The notes beneath the pieces are model-generated. The model was not told the origin of the DNA. It did no database searches and saw nothing but the letters and a program-made list of their open reading frames with translations. From Rhododendron vialii (taxonomy: Eukaryota > Streptophyta > Magnoliopsida > Ericales > Ericaceae), in the NCBI RefSeq assembly GCF_030253575.1, contig NC_080559.1, forward strand, positions 26,624,501 to 26,688,500: a stretch of DNA of 64,000 bases, given 5' to 3'. Below, piece after piece: positions 1 through 11,513 of this stretch (positions within the stretch are counted from its first letter, which is position 1; every line of letters starts with the position of its first letter). The position numbers and the translations under genes are program-made.

Positions 1-37
1 AATTTTTGTTAATACGCAGAAAGTCTGTTGACACGGA

Positions 38-388
38 CATTTTGCACACATATCGTGCACAGATTATTGTGTGAGGTTCATTACGGATTTTATAAAAATG
101 ATTGAGCTGTTCATTAAATATAAAATATTTTTTCAAAGGCCATAGCTAAAAATCAGCTCAATCCGATACTTGTAGATGCTCAATCCAGTTATATAACTTT
201 TCATTATCCTGAAATCCGAATGAAAAACTAGATGATTGGATCGAACACTTATAGGTATCGGATTGAGCTGATTTTTTTTGCGGAGGCCATTGAAAAAATA
301 TTTAACATTTAATGAATGACTTGAATTGTTTATATGGAACCCATAATAGACCCCACGCACTAATTGTGCACGATATGCGTACAAAATG
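38..388. mobile_element. Palindromic MITE-like element (GATATCGG family)
   Basis: The two halves are near reverse complements. The left arm, about 38-165, starts CATTTTGCACACATATCGTG. The right arm, about 255-388, ends in its degenerate complement. Near the centre both arms carry TCAGCTCAATCCGATA or its complement. There is no coding sequence. The same core is found at about 2925-3240, 48922-49243 and 52688-53005. Element ends are approximate and no target duplication was identified. Confidence 0.6.
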
Positions 389-502
389 TATGTGTGAATG
401 GCAACTTTCATTAATATGTGCCCCAAGGTAGTACTGTAGTATATTAATGGGACCGGTTCCAGAGACACAAATTTAAACATAAGTTTTTTATGGGACCCAT
501 TT

Positions 503-765
503 TGGAGACTAATGCAAATGATCGGAGCCGTTTAATTTGTTTAAAACGTATTTTTAAGAGCTCTTGTAAAAAGACAACGAATTCGGATATCGATAAGTGC
601 TTAATCGGTTCATTCAGTTGGTTCCTGTCAAATTTTATATGATAAAATAGAATATACTGATCAAGCCCTTACCGTTATCAAAATGAGTTGATTTTTTATG
701 AGAACTCTCGGAAACCTATTTTAAACGAATTGAACGGCTTCTATCATTTGCGTGCAACTCTGGTT
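503..765. mobile_element. Degenerate palindromic MITE related to the first element
   Basis: The left arm (ATGATCGGAGCCGTTTAATT then TTTAAAACGTATTTTTAAGA) pairs with the right arm (CCTATTTTAAACGAATTGAACGGCTTCTATCAT). The centre carries diverged GATATCG and TTATCA motifs. It is non-coding and more diverged than the copy at 38-388. Confidence 0.5.
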
Positions 766-2251
766 AATTTTGTATGAAAACTTGTGTTCCCGTAACTGGT
801 CCCTATGCTACATAAATTTTGAGTTTTAAAGGTGAAGAGGTATTTTGTTACGGAGCACTTGCAACGACATATATCTTTGATTCTTTGGTACCAAATTCTA
901 AAAATTCCTTTGTTCTTTATATCTTTGATTCTTTTAGTACCAAATTATAAAAATTCCTTCGTTCTTTCTAAATTTTTGCTTTGGTATTATTATCTTTTCA
1001 CAATTCGTGTTTAGCTTTAGAAGCACGACTTTCTTTTACATGTCCTATTATTTATGTCTTTCACTACGAATTTATTTTCTTTTCTTTATTTTTTGGTTAG
1101 ATTTTCATCGATAAACAAAGGCAGTTTTTATTATTATTATGGATTTGTTGTTCACATAGCTCCTGGTAGTATACTCTAAACATACTTTAGATTATATAAT
1201 TGATTACATTTGACTATTTGATGAATATGACAGCCTACATATGCTCTTTTTTAGCTAAGTTATAGCCTATACACTTATCCTTCTAGCATCATTATTTTCC
1301 TCATATTTCTCCCATTATGCAGCATTGCCAGGAAATGTTTAGGGGTGTTTTTAGTAAATAAGCCAGTTTATTTATTTATTTTTGTCTTTATTCAATTTTT
1401 TTCAAATTCTTTGGTTTTGCGTTAAAATTTTGTGAATAATTGGTTTGACTTGACGAGTGGAATCGGAAAAAAAAATTTATGGTCTAAACTTAAATTTTTT
1501 TAAATAAAGACACAAATCAGCCTTCTGAGTTTGGATAAATTTTTTTTTTTACTTTTCTAATTCTTCTTGTTGTAACGTACCAATCATCTACGAAAATTTA
1601 ACACGAAACTAAAAAATGCAGAAAATTTTAAATAAAAACAAAAATAAGTGAAGTAGCTTAATATACATCTCTGGACATAATTGTGTCCGGAATTATTAGA
1701 TTTATGTGAGCCTATGTGTTCTCAAAGCGCAGGCCCTCCTCTCTCTCTCCTAATGGGTCATCAACATCATGATCTCCCTTGGTCAGATCAAAAAGTCATC
1801 AAGTATATGGAGACCATCCTTCAAATCAAGATGCTCGCTTAGGCCAATGCGCTCACTTACAAGCCTATATGCTCGGTTAGTATGAAAAATATCCAGCAAA
1901 TCGATATTCATCCATAACCTCATCTGCATTTTTATCTTTGGCTTAATCTATCATAACGGCTCCAGACATAATTGTATTCATAATTACGTTTTAAAGTAGC
2001 ATCTGTAGCATTGCTGGCCTGAAAAATCAAACAAACGGGGATTACTTTAGATGCGACCCAAGGAGGATTCAGATAAATTTGTAGTTGGAGTATAAATTTA
2101 TTTGGGGGCTTTAACTGGTTTGGCACATATCCGGTCGTAATCCGCGCATCGCGCCACGCAATTCCAGAAATCGGGCGACACCACCAAGTAAACTAGTCCA
2201 CAGTCCACACTCGATTTCCTCGCAAACCAAACCCCACACAGCACACGAAGA

Positions 2252-2253
<2 letters not shown>
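766..2253. other. AT-rich intergenic DNA
   Basis: No gene is supported. Short open frames here have no recognisable domain. About 1355-1525 is an AT-rich inverted repeat (TTTTTGTCTTTATTCAA on the left, TTAAATAAAGACACAAA on the right), a diverged relative of the two elements near 10.8-11.5 kb. The last few hundred bases probably hold the promoter of the SKU5-like gene, but no clear TATA box was picked out. Confidence 0.5.
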
Positions 2254-2288
<35 letters not shown>

Positions 2289-2293
2289 TCTCT
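2254..2293 (+). repeat. (CT)n microsatellite in the likely 5' UTR
   Basis: An almost pure CT run lies about 95 bases before the ATG at 2389. Pyrimidine-rich tracts are common around plant transcription starts, so it may belong to the core promoter or 5' UTR of the SKU5-like gene. Confidence 0.75.
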
Positions 2294-2388
2294 AAACGGT
2301 GATGTGAACATCCCATAAACCCAACTCAACAAACATCCCTTAAACCCCAGAAAATCGGCGTTTAGAAAATCACCGCAAAAGCTTCGAA

Positions 2389-2534
2389 ATGGCGTTGTTG
2401 GGGTCACCATGGATGCTGCGTTTGATCCACATTGCTCTGTTTTGTAGTCTCTGTTTCGCGGAAGACCCATATGCCAACTTCCAATTGGAGCTCTCTTACA
2501 TCACTGCTTCCCCTTTGGGCGTCCCTCAACAGGT

Positions 2535-2584
<50 letters not shown>

Positions 2585-5500
2585 ATGAGTTTATGAAAAA
2601 CTTGATGAAATATTTGAAGTTTGTTTAGTCCGTCTCTATTTTTGCTCCGATTTGGGCATTTATTCCCGTCCTAGATCTACACACATTGTGCCGATACTTA
2701 TCTTTTTTTTCTTTTGAAGTTCACATTCGGATTTGGGGACGCTGCCGTTCCTCAGGTACTGCAGCCACTGCCAAGCCATGAAATGGGTTTGAGGGGAGAC
2801 TCCTTTGTGTTTGCTGAGGCCCGTTTGCCATAGCTCAATCTCTTGAGATTTATTAAATTTTTGGGCCCCTGATTCAAACAGTTAGTTATTCTGAAAATAT
2901 TTTTTATGTGTTCTTGCAAAAAAAAAAATTAGCTCAATCCGATATCGGTTGAGCATTGCGAATTGTGAAAAAACAGTTAGAGATATCGGATTGAGTTAAT
3001 TTTTCTTTATTAACCCATAAAAAATATTTTGATAATAATAAACGTTTAAATTATCTTTGTGGTACCTGAAATGGACTTTCAAAAAATAATAAATAATTAA
3101 TATGAACTTAAGTGTTTTGTCCTATGAATTGTGAAAAAACCCCTAACGATATCGGATTGAGTTAATTTATTTTCCAAGAACACATAAAAATATTTTAAGA
3201 ATAATGAGCGGTTTGAATCATTTTGTGGAACCCGAAATATGCCAAAAAATCATTAATCAGTAATGTGATTGAGTTATGACAAACGGGCCTTGGCAAACAA
3301 AAAGGAGTCTTACCCTCAAACCCATGAAACGGCACGCTTTCATGGCTTGGCAGTGGCTGCTGTCCTTGAGGGACGGCAGCGTCCCCAAGCATTTTGCTGA
3401 CTAATTTTTTCTTTTTGGAATTCACATTTTGCCACTACAGAAGCCCAGGAAGTCTACCCACCGCACGAATTCACCGCTCCATCCAATACGGCACTGTTTG
3501 ATGTCCAATAAATATGCATAATAATTGAAGATTTTGTGGCGTCCATCTTGGGTTCCATGAAGATGATTCAAACATCAATGGGCCCCAAAAAATCTTCAAT
3601 CATCATGCCCATTTATTGAGCACCAAACAGGGATCCCACAAAATCATAAATCATCATGCTCATTTATTGGGCACCAAACAGGGACCAAACGGTGCCGTTT
3701 TGGATGGAGCGGTGAATTCGTGCAGTGGGGTAGACTTACTTCAGATGCCCTTTTATGTGGACCCACTTATTTTTCATATTCAGTGTTCTAAAAGTTGGCA
3801 CGAGGTGGTCTGCCGCGTCCAAGGCGTTACATTAGGCGGCGGGATGTTGGGCAGGCGCTAGGCGGGATTAGTTGGTGATTAGTCGGTTGTAAGGCGCGAC
3901 TAAGGGGGATTAGTTGGCTATCGGGGGCTAGTCGGTGGGTATATTTTGTTATTTTGCAATATTTTTCGAATTGGGGGATTGAAGATGTGCTAGTATAATG
4001 TATAGGGAGTCAATTGTTATTTTTCCAGAAAAGATATGTAATATGTAATGACTTCTTAGTTCTCTCACAATCAACCTCCCTAAATTGCAGCAACTCAAAC
4101 CTCTGGTAATGTAAAAATTATGGCTAACAAGAAGGATCCGAACCAGTGTACGATGATGAAGAGTTGAGGACTAAAATTGAGTTTATGGGTGCAAAACTTA
4201 AACATGAATATATTTGGTTTTGATGGATGGATGGACAGATAGATGAATGTTTGATGTTTTCATTTTGGAATTTATTTGATGTTTTGTTCAACTTGCTGAT
4301 GTTTGAGTTGTTGCGGACTTTTATGCAATTTTAGTGAATTTGTGGATGGTGGAGAAAACTTTGAAAATATTGTCTACATAGTTGGGTTGACTTCAAAAAA
4401 TGTCAATTGGGGACCATACATTTCTCTGTGGTTAACTTTCCAATCTGGGTTTTTGTGGTCTCTACAATTTCCCTGTGTTTTTCTGTACTTTATGGATAGA
4501 AATTGGTAGTTTCTGTTGATTTAGGAAGTGGAGTTGCAATGTATGAAATTCGTAGTTTCATAGTGTTTTGTCTAAAGAAAAGTTATTCCAAATTCTAGAT
4601 GTTATTACTATTTGTATTAGTGTATATCTAGTTGGATGAAAACGAACTTATCACAACTCAGCCTTTTGACAGCAAGCAGATGGAAAAGTAATTTCTTATT
4701 ACTCAGTTGCCCTTTTTTGCAGGTTATTGCTGTTAATGGAACTTTTCCTGGTCCAACTCTTAATGTTACTACTAACGACAATGTTGTGGTTAATGTCAAG
4801 AACAAATTGGATGAAGATCTCCTCATTACTTGGTAGGTTTCAGCGATAACTCTGTTTTGATATCGGAATTCTGATTGCTTTTATGTAGGCGGAACTGTTT
4901 GCGCTGAGTACTTCTACGTGATTCGGGTTCTTTTGTTTTTGACAGGCCAGGGGTGCAAATGCGTCGTAATTCTTGGGAAGATGGGGTTTTGGGCACCAAT
5001 TGCCCCATCCCTGCAGGGTGGAACTGGACCTACCAGTTTCAGGTTAAGGATCAGATCGGCAGCTTCTTTTATTTTCCGTCACTCAATCTTCAGAGAGCTG
5101 GTGGTGGGTTTGGATCTTTTATTATCACTAATCGGGATATCATCCCGCTGCCTTTCAAGACACCGGATGGGGATATCGTCATTATCATCGGTGATTGGTA
5201 CATCCGAAGCCATACGGTTAGCGTTTATCATCTGATCAATCTTTTGTTGCTGGAATGCGATTCACCTAGTAAAGTGATCTGTTTGTTTATTAGGCACTGA
5301 GATTGGCCCTTGATGCTGGGAATGACCTTGGGATGCCGGACGGAGTCCTAATTAACGGGAAGGGACCATATCAGTATAATACCACACTTGTCCCAGATGG
5401 CGTTGACTATGAAACCATCAATGTTGACCCTGGTAAATGATTATTGCTTTCTTGTGGCATTTTGCTTCTATGAACTAATGTCATTCTAAAAACTTTACGC

Positions 5501-7811
5501 TGACCTTTTCTGTTGTCTTCATTTATCCTCTAAATGGGCCTCATGTTAATGTTTCGCCTAAGGCCTCGGAAAGCCTCGGGCCACCCCTGTTATTTGGCGA
5601 GTTTTTGCTAAATAGACTATCATGTGCTGTTGTGAAGTTGTTCATATATAGGAGTTCATAATGACCATCATAGCTCTCTGTGTGCCCTTAAGGCAACCAG
5701 ATGCTAGCAGTTAGATATTGAAATAAATGATAGGAGTATCTATTTTGGTCGGTCATCATTTTATAAATGGCACCAGCATACTAATTCTAACTGAAAGACT
5801 TGTATTATAATCTGGTTTTGAATAGGCTTAATTGAGTTGTCAATGTCAAATTTTTTCACACCTGAACTTGAAGCTTATTACCTTTATTTTGTTAGAGAAG
5901 AACCAGCCATTTGATGATTAGGGTCACTGTTATAAATGTTTGTTTAGGTCTGCTCATTCTGCATTAACATCTTCCATGTGTTTGAATTTCTTTGATCTGA
6001 ATCACCTATGCTGCAATTTCCTGCAGGAAAAACTTACCGAATTCGTGTGCACAATGTTGGGGTCTCAACTGCTTTAAACTTTCGGATCCAGAATCATAAC
6101 TTGCTTCTAGCAGAAACGGAGGGATGCTACACAATGCAACAGAATTATACTAGCTTAGATATCTACGTTGGGCAGTCTTATTCATTTTTGGTTACCATGG
6201 ATCAGAATGCAAGCAGCGACTACTACATTGTAGCAAGTGCTAGGTTTGTGAATCAGTCTATTTGGCAAAATGTTACTGGTGTTGCTATCTTGCACTATTC
6301 CAATTCACAAGGAAAGGCAGCTGGTCCCCTCCCTGATCCACCAAATGATGTTTATGATAAGTCATATGCAATGAACCAGGCAATGTCCATCAGGTTTGTT
6401 CCATGGATTCCTTTTATATTTTATTAAGTTTTACTTCCTTTCATTTGGAAACTTTCAACTGGCTAATTATTCAAACATTTTGAGTATCACATCGACTGAC
6501 TTTGATATCCCCCGTAGAAGCCTTTCCTGAAAAGAAAAATTGGTGTCCGAAGAATATAGGTTGTGTTGACATGCAGTTGACTTCTTACCATTAGTTCTTA
6601 TCATCTATCTACCTTGAATAATGCTTACTCCCTTGATTAGGCAAAACGGATCTGCAAGTGGAGCTCGCCCTAACCCTCAAGGTTCATTTCACTATGGTTC
6701 AATCAACATAACAGACACATACATACTAAGCAGCATGCCACCAGTGGTGATTAATGGGACGACCCGAACTACATTAAATGGGATTTCGTTTGTTAATCCT
6801 GATACACCAATTGGGTTGGCCGATCAGTACAAAGTCCAAGGTGCTTACAAGCTTGATTTCCCAAGCACGTCACTGACTGGACCGCCTCGAATCGACAGAT
6901 CCGTCATTAATGCTACATACAAGGGTTTCATTGAAGTCGTATTGCAGAACAATGATACAGTGGTGCAGAGCTTTCACATATCCGGTTATGGATTTTTTGT
7001 GGTTGGGTATGTTTCTTTTCTTGCATACCATACGTAAGTTACTATTTCAAATCAATTGTGTGCATGATGATAACTATGTTACTACCACGGCAGGATGGCT
7101 TATGGGAATTGGACAGAAAACAGCAGGAATTCATACGATAAGTGGGATGCTATAATTCGCTCTACAACACAGGTTTGTGGATAGAGACTCCTACATACTT
7201 TTGCAAATTACTAGGACAAGGACAATCATCGTTCACCAGTTTAGGTGAATATGGCATTCCAATAATTACCAGATTCATTCCCAACCAAACACTAATTTAG
7301 AATCGTTATAGTGTTGCCTGTACACATTAGAATTTGTTTTTACATATTTGACTATTTTCCTTGTTTTTAAGTTAAACTGCAAATTGTGTGTCGTTCAGTT
7401 ATTTCCACTTTTGGCATATGTATAGGTTTTTCCTGGGGCATGGACGGCAGTTCTGGTTTCTCTTGACAATGTCGGAGTGTGGAATCTCAGGACGGAGAAT
7501 CTCGATAGATGGTATCTAGGCCAAGAGACATACATGAGGATTGTAAATCCAAAAGATGACAACACAACTGCATTGCCTGCGCCCGGCAATGTTCTTTACT
7601 GTGGTGCCCTAGCCTACTTGCAGACGTATTACAACTTAACCTCTCTCTCCGTAATCACTAAGTTACTGGTAATTGTCCTTAACTCATTTTATGTCCTTTG
7701 GATTTCAGGCCACAGAAAACGTCCTCTTCCGCATCAACTATCAGTGGACAACATAGACTGTATCTCATGTTGCTGGTGCTATTTTCTGCTGCCATCTCAG
7801 TTTTATGCTGA
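2389..7811 (+). CDS. SKU5: SKU5-like GPI-anchored multicopper-oxidase-like protein
   Basis: Nine exons give 592 aa: 2389-2532, 4723-4832, 4946-5216, 5294-5432, 6027-6393, 6641-7006, 7094-7172, 7426-7625, 7709-7811. All junctions are GT-AG and keep frame. Residues 1-24 are a signal peptide (LFCSLCFA then EDPYANF). Three cupredoxin domains follow, with family landmarks NGTFPGPTLNVTT, PGVQMRRNSWEDG, MPDGVLINGKGP, YRIRVHNVG and NLDRWYLGQE. The C-terminus is Ser/Thr-rich followed by a hydrophobic tail (LYLMLLVLFSAAI), which fits GPI anchoring as in SKU5/SKS1/SKS2. The copper-ligand histidines of laccases and ascorbate oxidases are mostly replaced: TWPGV stands where HWHG is expected, YFPS for HAH, and the HCH motif is absent. 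It is therefore probably not a redox enzyme. SKU5 acts at the plasma membrane and wall in directional root growth. The length matches the family. Confidence 0.93.
2538..2581 (+). repeat. (CT)n microsatellite at the start of intron 1
   Basis: A CT run begins five bases inside the intron, straight after the donor GTTCTT. It runs on in frame from exon 1, so unspliced RNA would encode a Leu/Ser repeat. Confidence 0.9.
2716..3430. mobile_element. Long inverted repeat inside SKU5-like intron 1
   Basis: The left arm, about 2716-2848 (TTCACATTCGG, GGGGACGCTGCCG, CAGCCACTGCCAAGCCATGA, AAACGGGCC in complement), pairs with the right arm at about 3256-3430. Between them lie two copies of the GATATCGGATTGAG motif (about 2925-3000 and 3145-3170), so one repeat seems to have landed in another. 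It has the look of a non-autonomous DNA transposon; no coding capacity was seen. Confidence 0.6.
3449..3745. mobile_element. Second palindromic element in SKU5-like intron 1
   Basis: The left end GTCTACCCACCGCACGAATT then CACCGCTCCATCCAA matches the complement of the right end TTGGATGGAGCGGTGAATTC then GTGCAGTGGGGTAGAC. The interior holds a direct repeat of about 70 bases (CATTTATTGRGCACCAAACA). Confidence 0.65.
3785..3940. repeat. GGCG-rich dispersed repeat fragment
   Basis: GC-rich DNA in the intron with repeated GGCG, GGCGGG and TTAGTTGG motifs after TTCTAAAAGTTGGC. This resembles a common plant repeat built from GCTAGGCGG units. No end structure was seen. Confidence 0.4.
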
Positions 7812-8749
7812 GTTTTCCTGCTATATAGTGAGAACATTTCAAAGTTTCCAACATTTGGGCAACTGTAGCTTGGCTTTGTTGTAGGTGGTTTGTTCCGTTA
7901 GGCTTGATTTGGTTTACAGTGTTTAGTTGTAAGTGTGTAGGTCTGGGGGAAAAAAAAAAAGTTAACCAAAATTTTTCGTGGTGTTCATTGACTTGACAGT
8001 TAATTCTGGGGGGTTTCGTTGTTTGTCGTGCAACAAGTGCATACTGATGATGGTTAACCAACCCGTTTCAAAGTTTCAATACCATTTGATTTGTACCCAA
8101 CTCCTGTCGTTGTATCCGAACGGAAATTGTTTCGTTAATTCGAAAAATGGTGTTTGTTTTGGTACTCCCTCACGCCTCAACTCAGCAGATTAGTGGGCCA
8201 TTTTTCAATGTTATTCGGTTTTACATAGTTCACATACTGGGATAATCTTGTTTGTGCCTAGCGTGATTTGAGACCAAGAGGAATATTGGCACCACTTAAC
8301 ATGGATTCTGGCTTTAATGTATCCGAATTCAAATTGAGATGCTTATGAGTGGTCAATAGTGTTAGAGTCCATGTCATGACCCGGAACTGCACAACTGGTT
8401 GTCCACGGTTATTATTTAGCCTAACCACGCGGCTTCAAAAGCTATAACATGGATCAGTTGGATGTAACATGTAGCTAATACTACTATATACGTTTACTTA
8501 TGATACGAACCGTACTTTTGAAATTCCTTAATGTGTGATTGCGTTTACTGGTCGACCGGTGGCCTCACTGGTTGATTGGTACTTACCCCAATTGTCAGGT
8601 TGCTCAGCAGGAAATCCTAACCCATTATGAAACCACTGTCAAAAAAGCATTCGCAACAAGTAAAATCGTAACTCATCCCTTATCAAAATTCAAAGGAAAA
8701 CACAACTGTACTTCATCACCCAGTGCATAACTCTGATTTCGGGTGCAAT
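7812..8749. other. 3' UTR of the SKU5-like gene, then intergenic DNA
   Basis: The first few hundred bases after the stop are probably 3' UTR. No clear repeat, RNA gene or conserved open frame was found in the rest. Confidence 0.45.
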
Positions 8750-9232
8750 CTAATCTGCAAAAAACCTCCCGAATTCAACCAACAAAGAAGGCTGTTTCTC
8801 AAAAAGCGTGGCACCGTCCCTGTAGACCTCATCGATGTCTCTGTGCTCTTTCCCGTACTTAACCATAGTATCGAGGAACACTTTGTACATGCGATCATCC
8901 TCATCTTTCATTATCGTCCTGATTTTATTCAGGAAGTCAACAGAACCCTTCACTGCCGATATCCAATTGTGGCAGCCGCCATAATAGGTGTCCGAGGTGA
9001 TCTCGTAAGCTTCAGGTAGAAAAGAGTTGAACCCCGGTACCAATTCTCTGTTGCATTCGAGTAGCTCCGCCATCTTAGCTATCGTAAAGCCAGTATCGGT
9101 GCTTTCACCCACGGTACCTCTCACAAGGGTCACGAAAGCGTTGTATTCTTCGGGGCGAAGCGTGTTCTTCAGCTTCTTGAGGTATTGTAAGGCCTCTGGT
9201 ACCGTAACTTGGTGTGTGGCCTGTGGCGGCAT
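8750..9232 (-). CDS. Small protein with two SIN3-type PAH domains
   Basis: A single-exon frame of 160 aa. PAH domains are four-helix docking modules of SIN3 corepressors that bind short helices of transcription factors. The first PAH (residues about 10-75) shows ALQYLKKLKNTLRPEEYNAF, then IAKMAELLECNRELVPGFNS and FLPEAY, the classic FN-FLP signature. A second, partial PAH (about 93-160) reads SVDFLNKIRTIMKDEDDRMY, VFLDTMVKY, EVYRDGATLFEKQPSLLVEF. Plant SIN3-like proteins exceed 1000 aa and have a histone-deacetylase-interaction region and further PAH copies; none is present here. It is the best preserved of four related copies in the window. It might be a small competitor of SIN3 (inference) or a surviving retro-duplicated fragment. 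Confidence 0.7.
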   Translation of the reverse strand: MPPQATHQVTVPEALQYLKKLKNTLRPEEYNAFVTLVRGTVGESTDTGFTIAKMAELLECNRELVPGFNSFLPEAYEITSDTYYGGCHNWISAVKGSVDFLNKIRTIMKDEDDRMYKVFLDTMVKYGKEHRDIDEVYRDGATLFEKQPSLLVEFGRFFAD

Positions 9233-10092
9233 GGTAAAAAGAATTGAGAATTAGACCTGATTTTTATGGACAGAGGGAATTAAGCTAGGATTTCCAGTTG
9301 TACAGAAAACCTTGTGATAACTGGTGTTATGAACTGAGAGAGGTCCCTAGTCAGCAATTGCCTAAGTGAGTTTGGTAGGTGAAATTACCTTTTTGTCCTC
9401 CCTACAAAAAAAATAACGGAGAGAGGTCAAAGTCCTAGGTCAAAGTCCTTGTTCAAGTGGAAATAGAATTCTTCTTGTCAATTATTCTAAAACTAGGAAT
9501 AGGATAGAGAGGTTTTATTTTGGTCTTTTTATGATAATTGGATGTCCGGGCTAGTTTGCGTGCATCTCGTCTAATTTTCAGGACTGTGATATTAACGAAC
9601 GGGCAAACCCTTTAATTGCCCCAAGCCCCAAGGTATGAAATATTTAGCGATCGTAGGATTCGAATATGGACAAACACTTTTTGTTTTTCTTATTCACACT
9701 AAACCAAACCGCTTCGGGTTGCTATCACGTATCCATGTTCAAATTGATTTGGTCGCATCCAATTCGTCAATCAAACTGTAATGTTTTAGCATTAGTATCA
9801 GAATTCGTCGAATTATTATTATTATTAATTTTTTTTTTGAGAATCATAATCCGTCGAACAGAATGGTGGAAATCATAATCTTGTATGGCAAAATCGAAAG
9901 GAAATCCAAGACTCTGATTAAATCGTTGTCGACATCATTCACAAGAGAATCACAACAAATAAAACACAACTAGTAATCCCCGATGAAATCATCGTCGAAT
10001 TTCGAGACGCAACAAGAAAGCACAACAATAGTTCTTGATCATCCGTGAAAACCCTCGTTACCGCTTCGTTCGTTCAATCACATCCTCTACAT
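9233..10092. other. Spacer between PAH copies 1 and 2
   Basis: Non-coding. About 9710-10090 is the shared 3' flank of the PAH family. TATCCATGTTCAAATTGATT, the AAATCATAATCTTGTATGGC stretch, and the CATTCACA/ACAACAAAT motifs recur next to copy 3 (13570-13990), and part of the set recurs at 28380-28640. The duplicated unit therefore reached well beyond the coding frame. Confidence 0.6.
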
Positions 10093-10410
10093 TCATAAAA
10101 CGACTTGATCTTTTTTTTTGAAGTCAACAGAACGCTTCACCCTGATCTGAAATCCCCCGCGCATCATCAGAGGGACGATTTTGTACCTTCTCGACATAAA
10201 ATAGTTAAACTCTCTCTGCAATTCCCCGTTGCGTCTGAATAGCTCCATCACCTTTGTGACGACGAGGACGATGTCGGTCCTCTCGTCCTTGGTTTCTTGG
10301 ATGAGAGACGTGAAAATCAGGTATTTCTTGGGCGAAACCGTGGTCTTCACCTTGTTGAGGAACTCGTCGGCATCCCTTTTTGTGACATGACTGGTTCGTT
10401 CCTTTGGCAT
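10093..10410 (-). CDS. Single-PAH small protein (PAH copy 2)
   Basis: An open frame of 105 aa. PAH residues are recognisable: DADEFLNKVKTTVSPKKYLI, SLIQETKDERTDI, VTKVMELFRRNGELQREFNY, FMSRRYKIVPL. Relative to copy 1 the FN-FLP signature has decayed to FNYFMSRRY. The second PAH is lost soon after RVKRSVDF, where a run of A on the coding strand gives KKKDQVVL and a stop. A TATA box lies 125 bases upstream of the ATG. It may still be expressed as a one-PAH protein or be an early pseudogene. Confidence 0.55.
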   Translation of the reverse strand: MPKERTSHVTKRDADEFLNKVKTTVSPKKYLIFTSLIQETKDERTDIVLVVTKVMELFRRNGELQREFNYFMSRRYKIVPLMMRGGFQIRVKRSVDFKKKDQVVL

Positions 10411-10534
10411 GATTGATTTTCGAGAATGAGGATTTTAGAAAATAAGGAAGGATATTTATTACTCTTGTGGGGAAAAATTAAAAAACCTGGAACTTGTGGA
10501 TGAAGCAATTAATTAAGGAAATAGAGGGTTGTTG

Positions 10535-10542
10535 TATTTATA
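10535..10542 (-). promoter_or_regulatory. TATA box of PAH copy 2
   Basis: On the minus strand TATAAATA is preceded by CCAAACCC, about 125 bases before the ATG. A related motif occurs before copy 4 (30534-30541), and a degraded version before copy 3 near 14460. This shows that the promoters were duplicated with the genes. Confidence 0.5.
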
Positions 10543-10818
10543 GGGTTTGGGCCTCAGTTTCTTAAAAAAATACTAAGTACATGTGGGAAAAGGATTACGT
10601 GAGAGAGGGGTGAAGAGCTGATGAGTTTAATTGGGAATATATATAAGATTTTCCTGGTCGTTGGATATTTAATTTGTTTCCTTTTCCTTGGAGAAAAATC
10701 CAAGTCGGTGATTCTCAACGTATAGACTAGGGTAGTTCTCAACGTATAGACTAAGGTAGGTTCTAGGATTTCTATCGGGTCTACGCAGCGTGGGCTTACA
10801 CAGTTAAGGGGGTGATTT

Positions 10819-11167
10819 GGCTTAATAATCTGTTTGTATTAGTTTTTTTAGTTTTTATTCAATTTTTTAAAAAAACTTTTCATAGTTTTGCATCAAATTT
10901 TTTTTTTTTTGAATTATTAGTTCATCTCTCGACGGGAAAAATTTTAGAAGTAAAGAACGATTTTCAAAATCAAAAATTGTTTGAATAAAGACAAAAGTAA
11001 TCCAAAAGTTTTGAACTATTTTTGTCTTTATTCAAAAAAAATTGAGTTTTGAAAATAATATTTTATTTTTTAAATTTATCTCGTTGAAACAAATCAATAA
11101 TTCACAGAAAATTAAAAAAAAAAATCAATGCAAAAAAACATTTAAATAACAAAGGATTATTAAAGCC
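10819..11167. mobile_element. AT-rich palindromic MITE, copy A
   Basis: GGCTTAATAATC at the left end pairs with GGATTATTAAAGCC at the right end. In the centre TTTGAATAAAGACAAAAGTA faces TTTTTGTCTTTATTCAAA. Non-coding. Confidence 0.6.
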
Positions 11168-11196
11168 ATAATAGGTTGTTTGGCCTAATAAGCCAA

Positions 11197-11513
11197 ATGG
11201 CTTAATTTTTTTGTTCTTATTCAAATATTTTTTGCATTTATTAGTTTTTGGTCAATTTTCTTGTGGATTATCGTTCGTCATGACGAGAGGAATCTAAAAA
11301 GTAAAAAATTACGATTGAAATCTAATTTTTTTGAATAAAAATAAAAATAAGCCAAGAAGCCAATTTTTTTGTCTTTATTCAAAAAAATTGAATTTCAATC
11401 ATAATTTTTTACTTTTTAAAATTTTCTCATCATGACGTAGCAATAATTTACAAAAAATTAACTAAAAAGTAACAAATACAATTTTTTTAAATAAAGACAA
11501 AAAAATAAGTCAT
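11197..11513. mobile_element. AT-rich palindromic MITE, copy B
   Basis: Same family as the preceding element. The centre is near 11355 (AAGCCAAGAAGCC). The arms carry TTTTTGAATAAAAATAAAAA and TTTTTGTCTTTATTCAAAAA, with a CATGACGAGAGGAATC / TCTCATCATGACG pair further out. Two copies in tandem suggest a preferred insertion site. Confidence 0.6.

Noticed and set aside
2098..2470. Minus-strand frames of 72-119 codons across the CT run before the SKU5-like gene
   Set aside because: They consist of Arg-Glu repeats from the microsatellite and lie antisense to the first exon.
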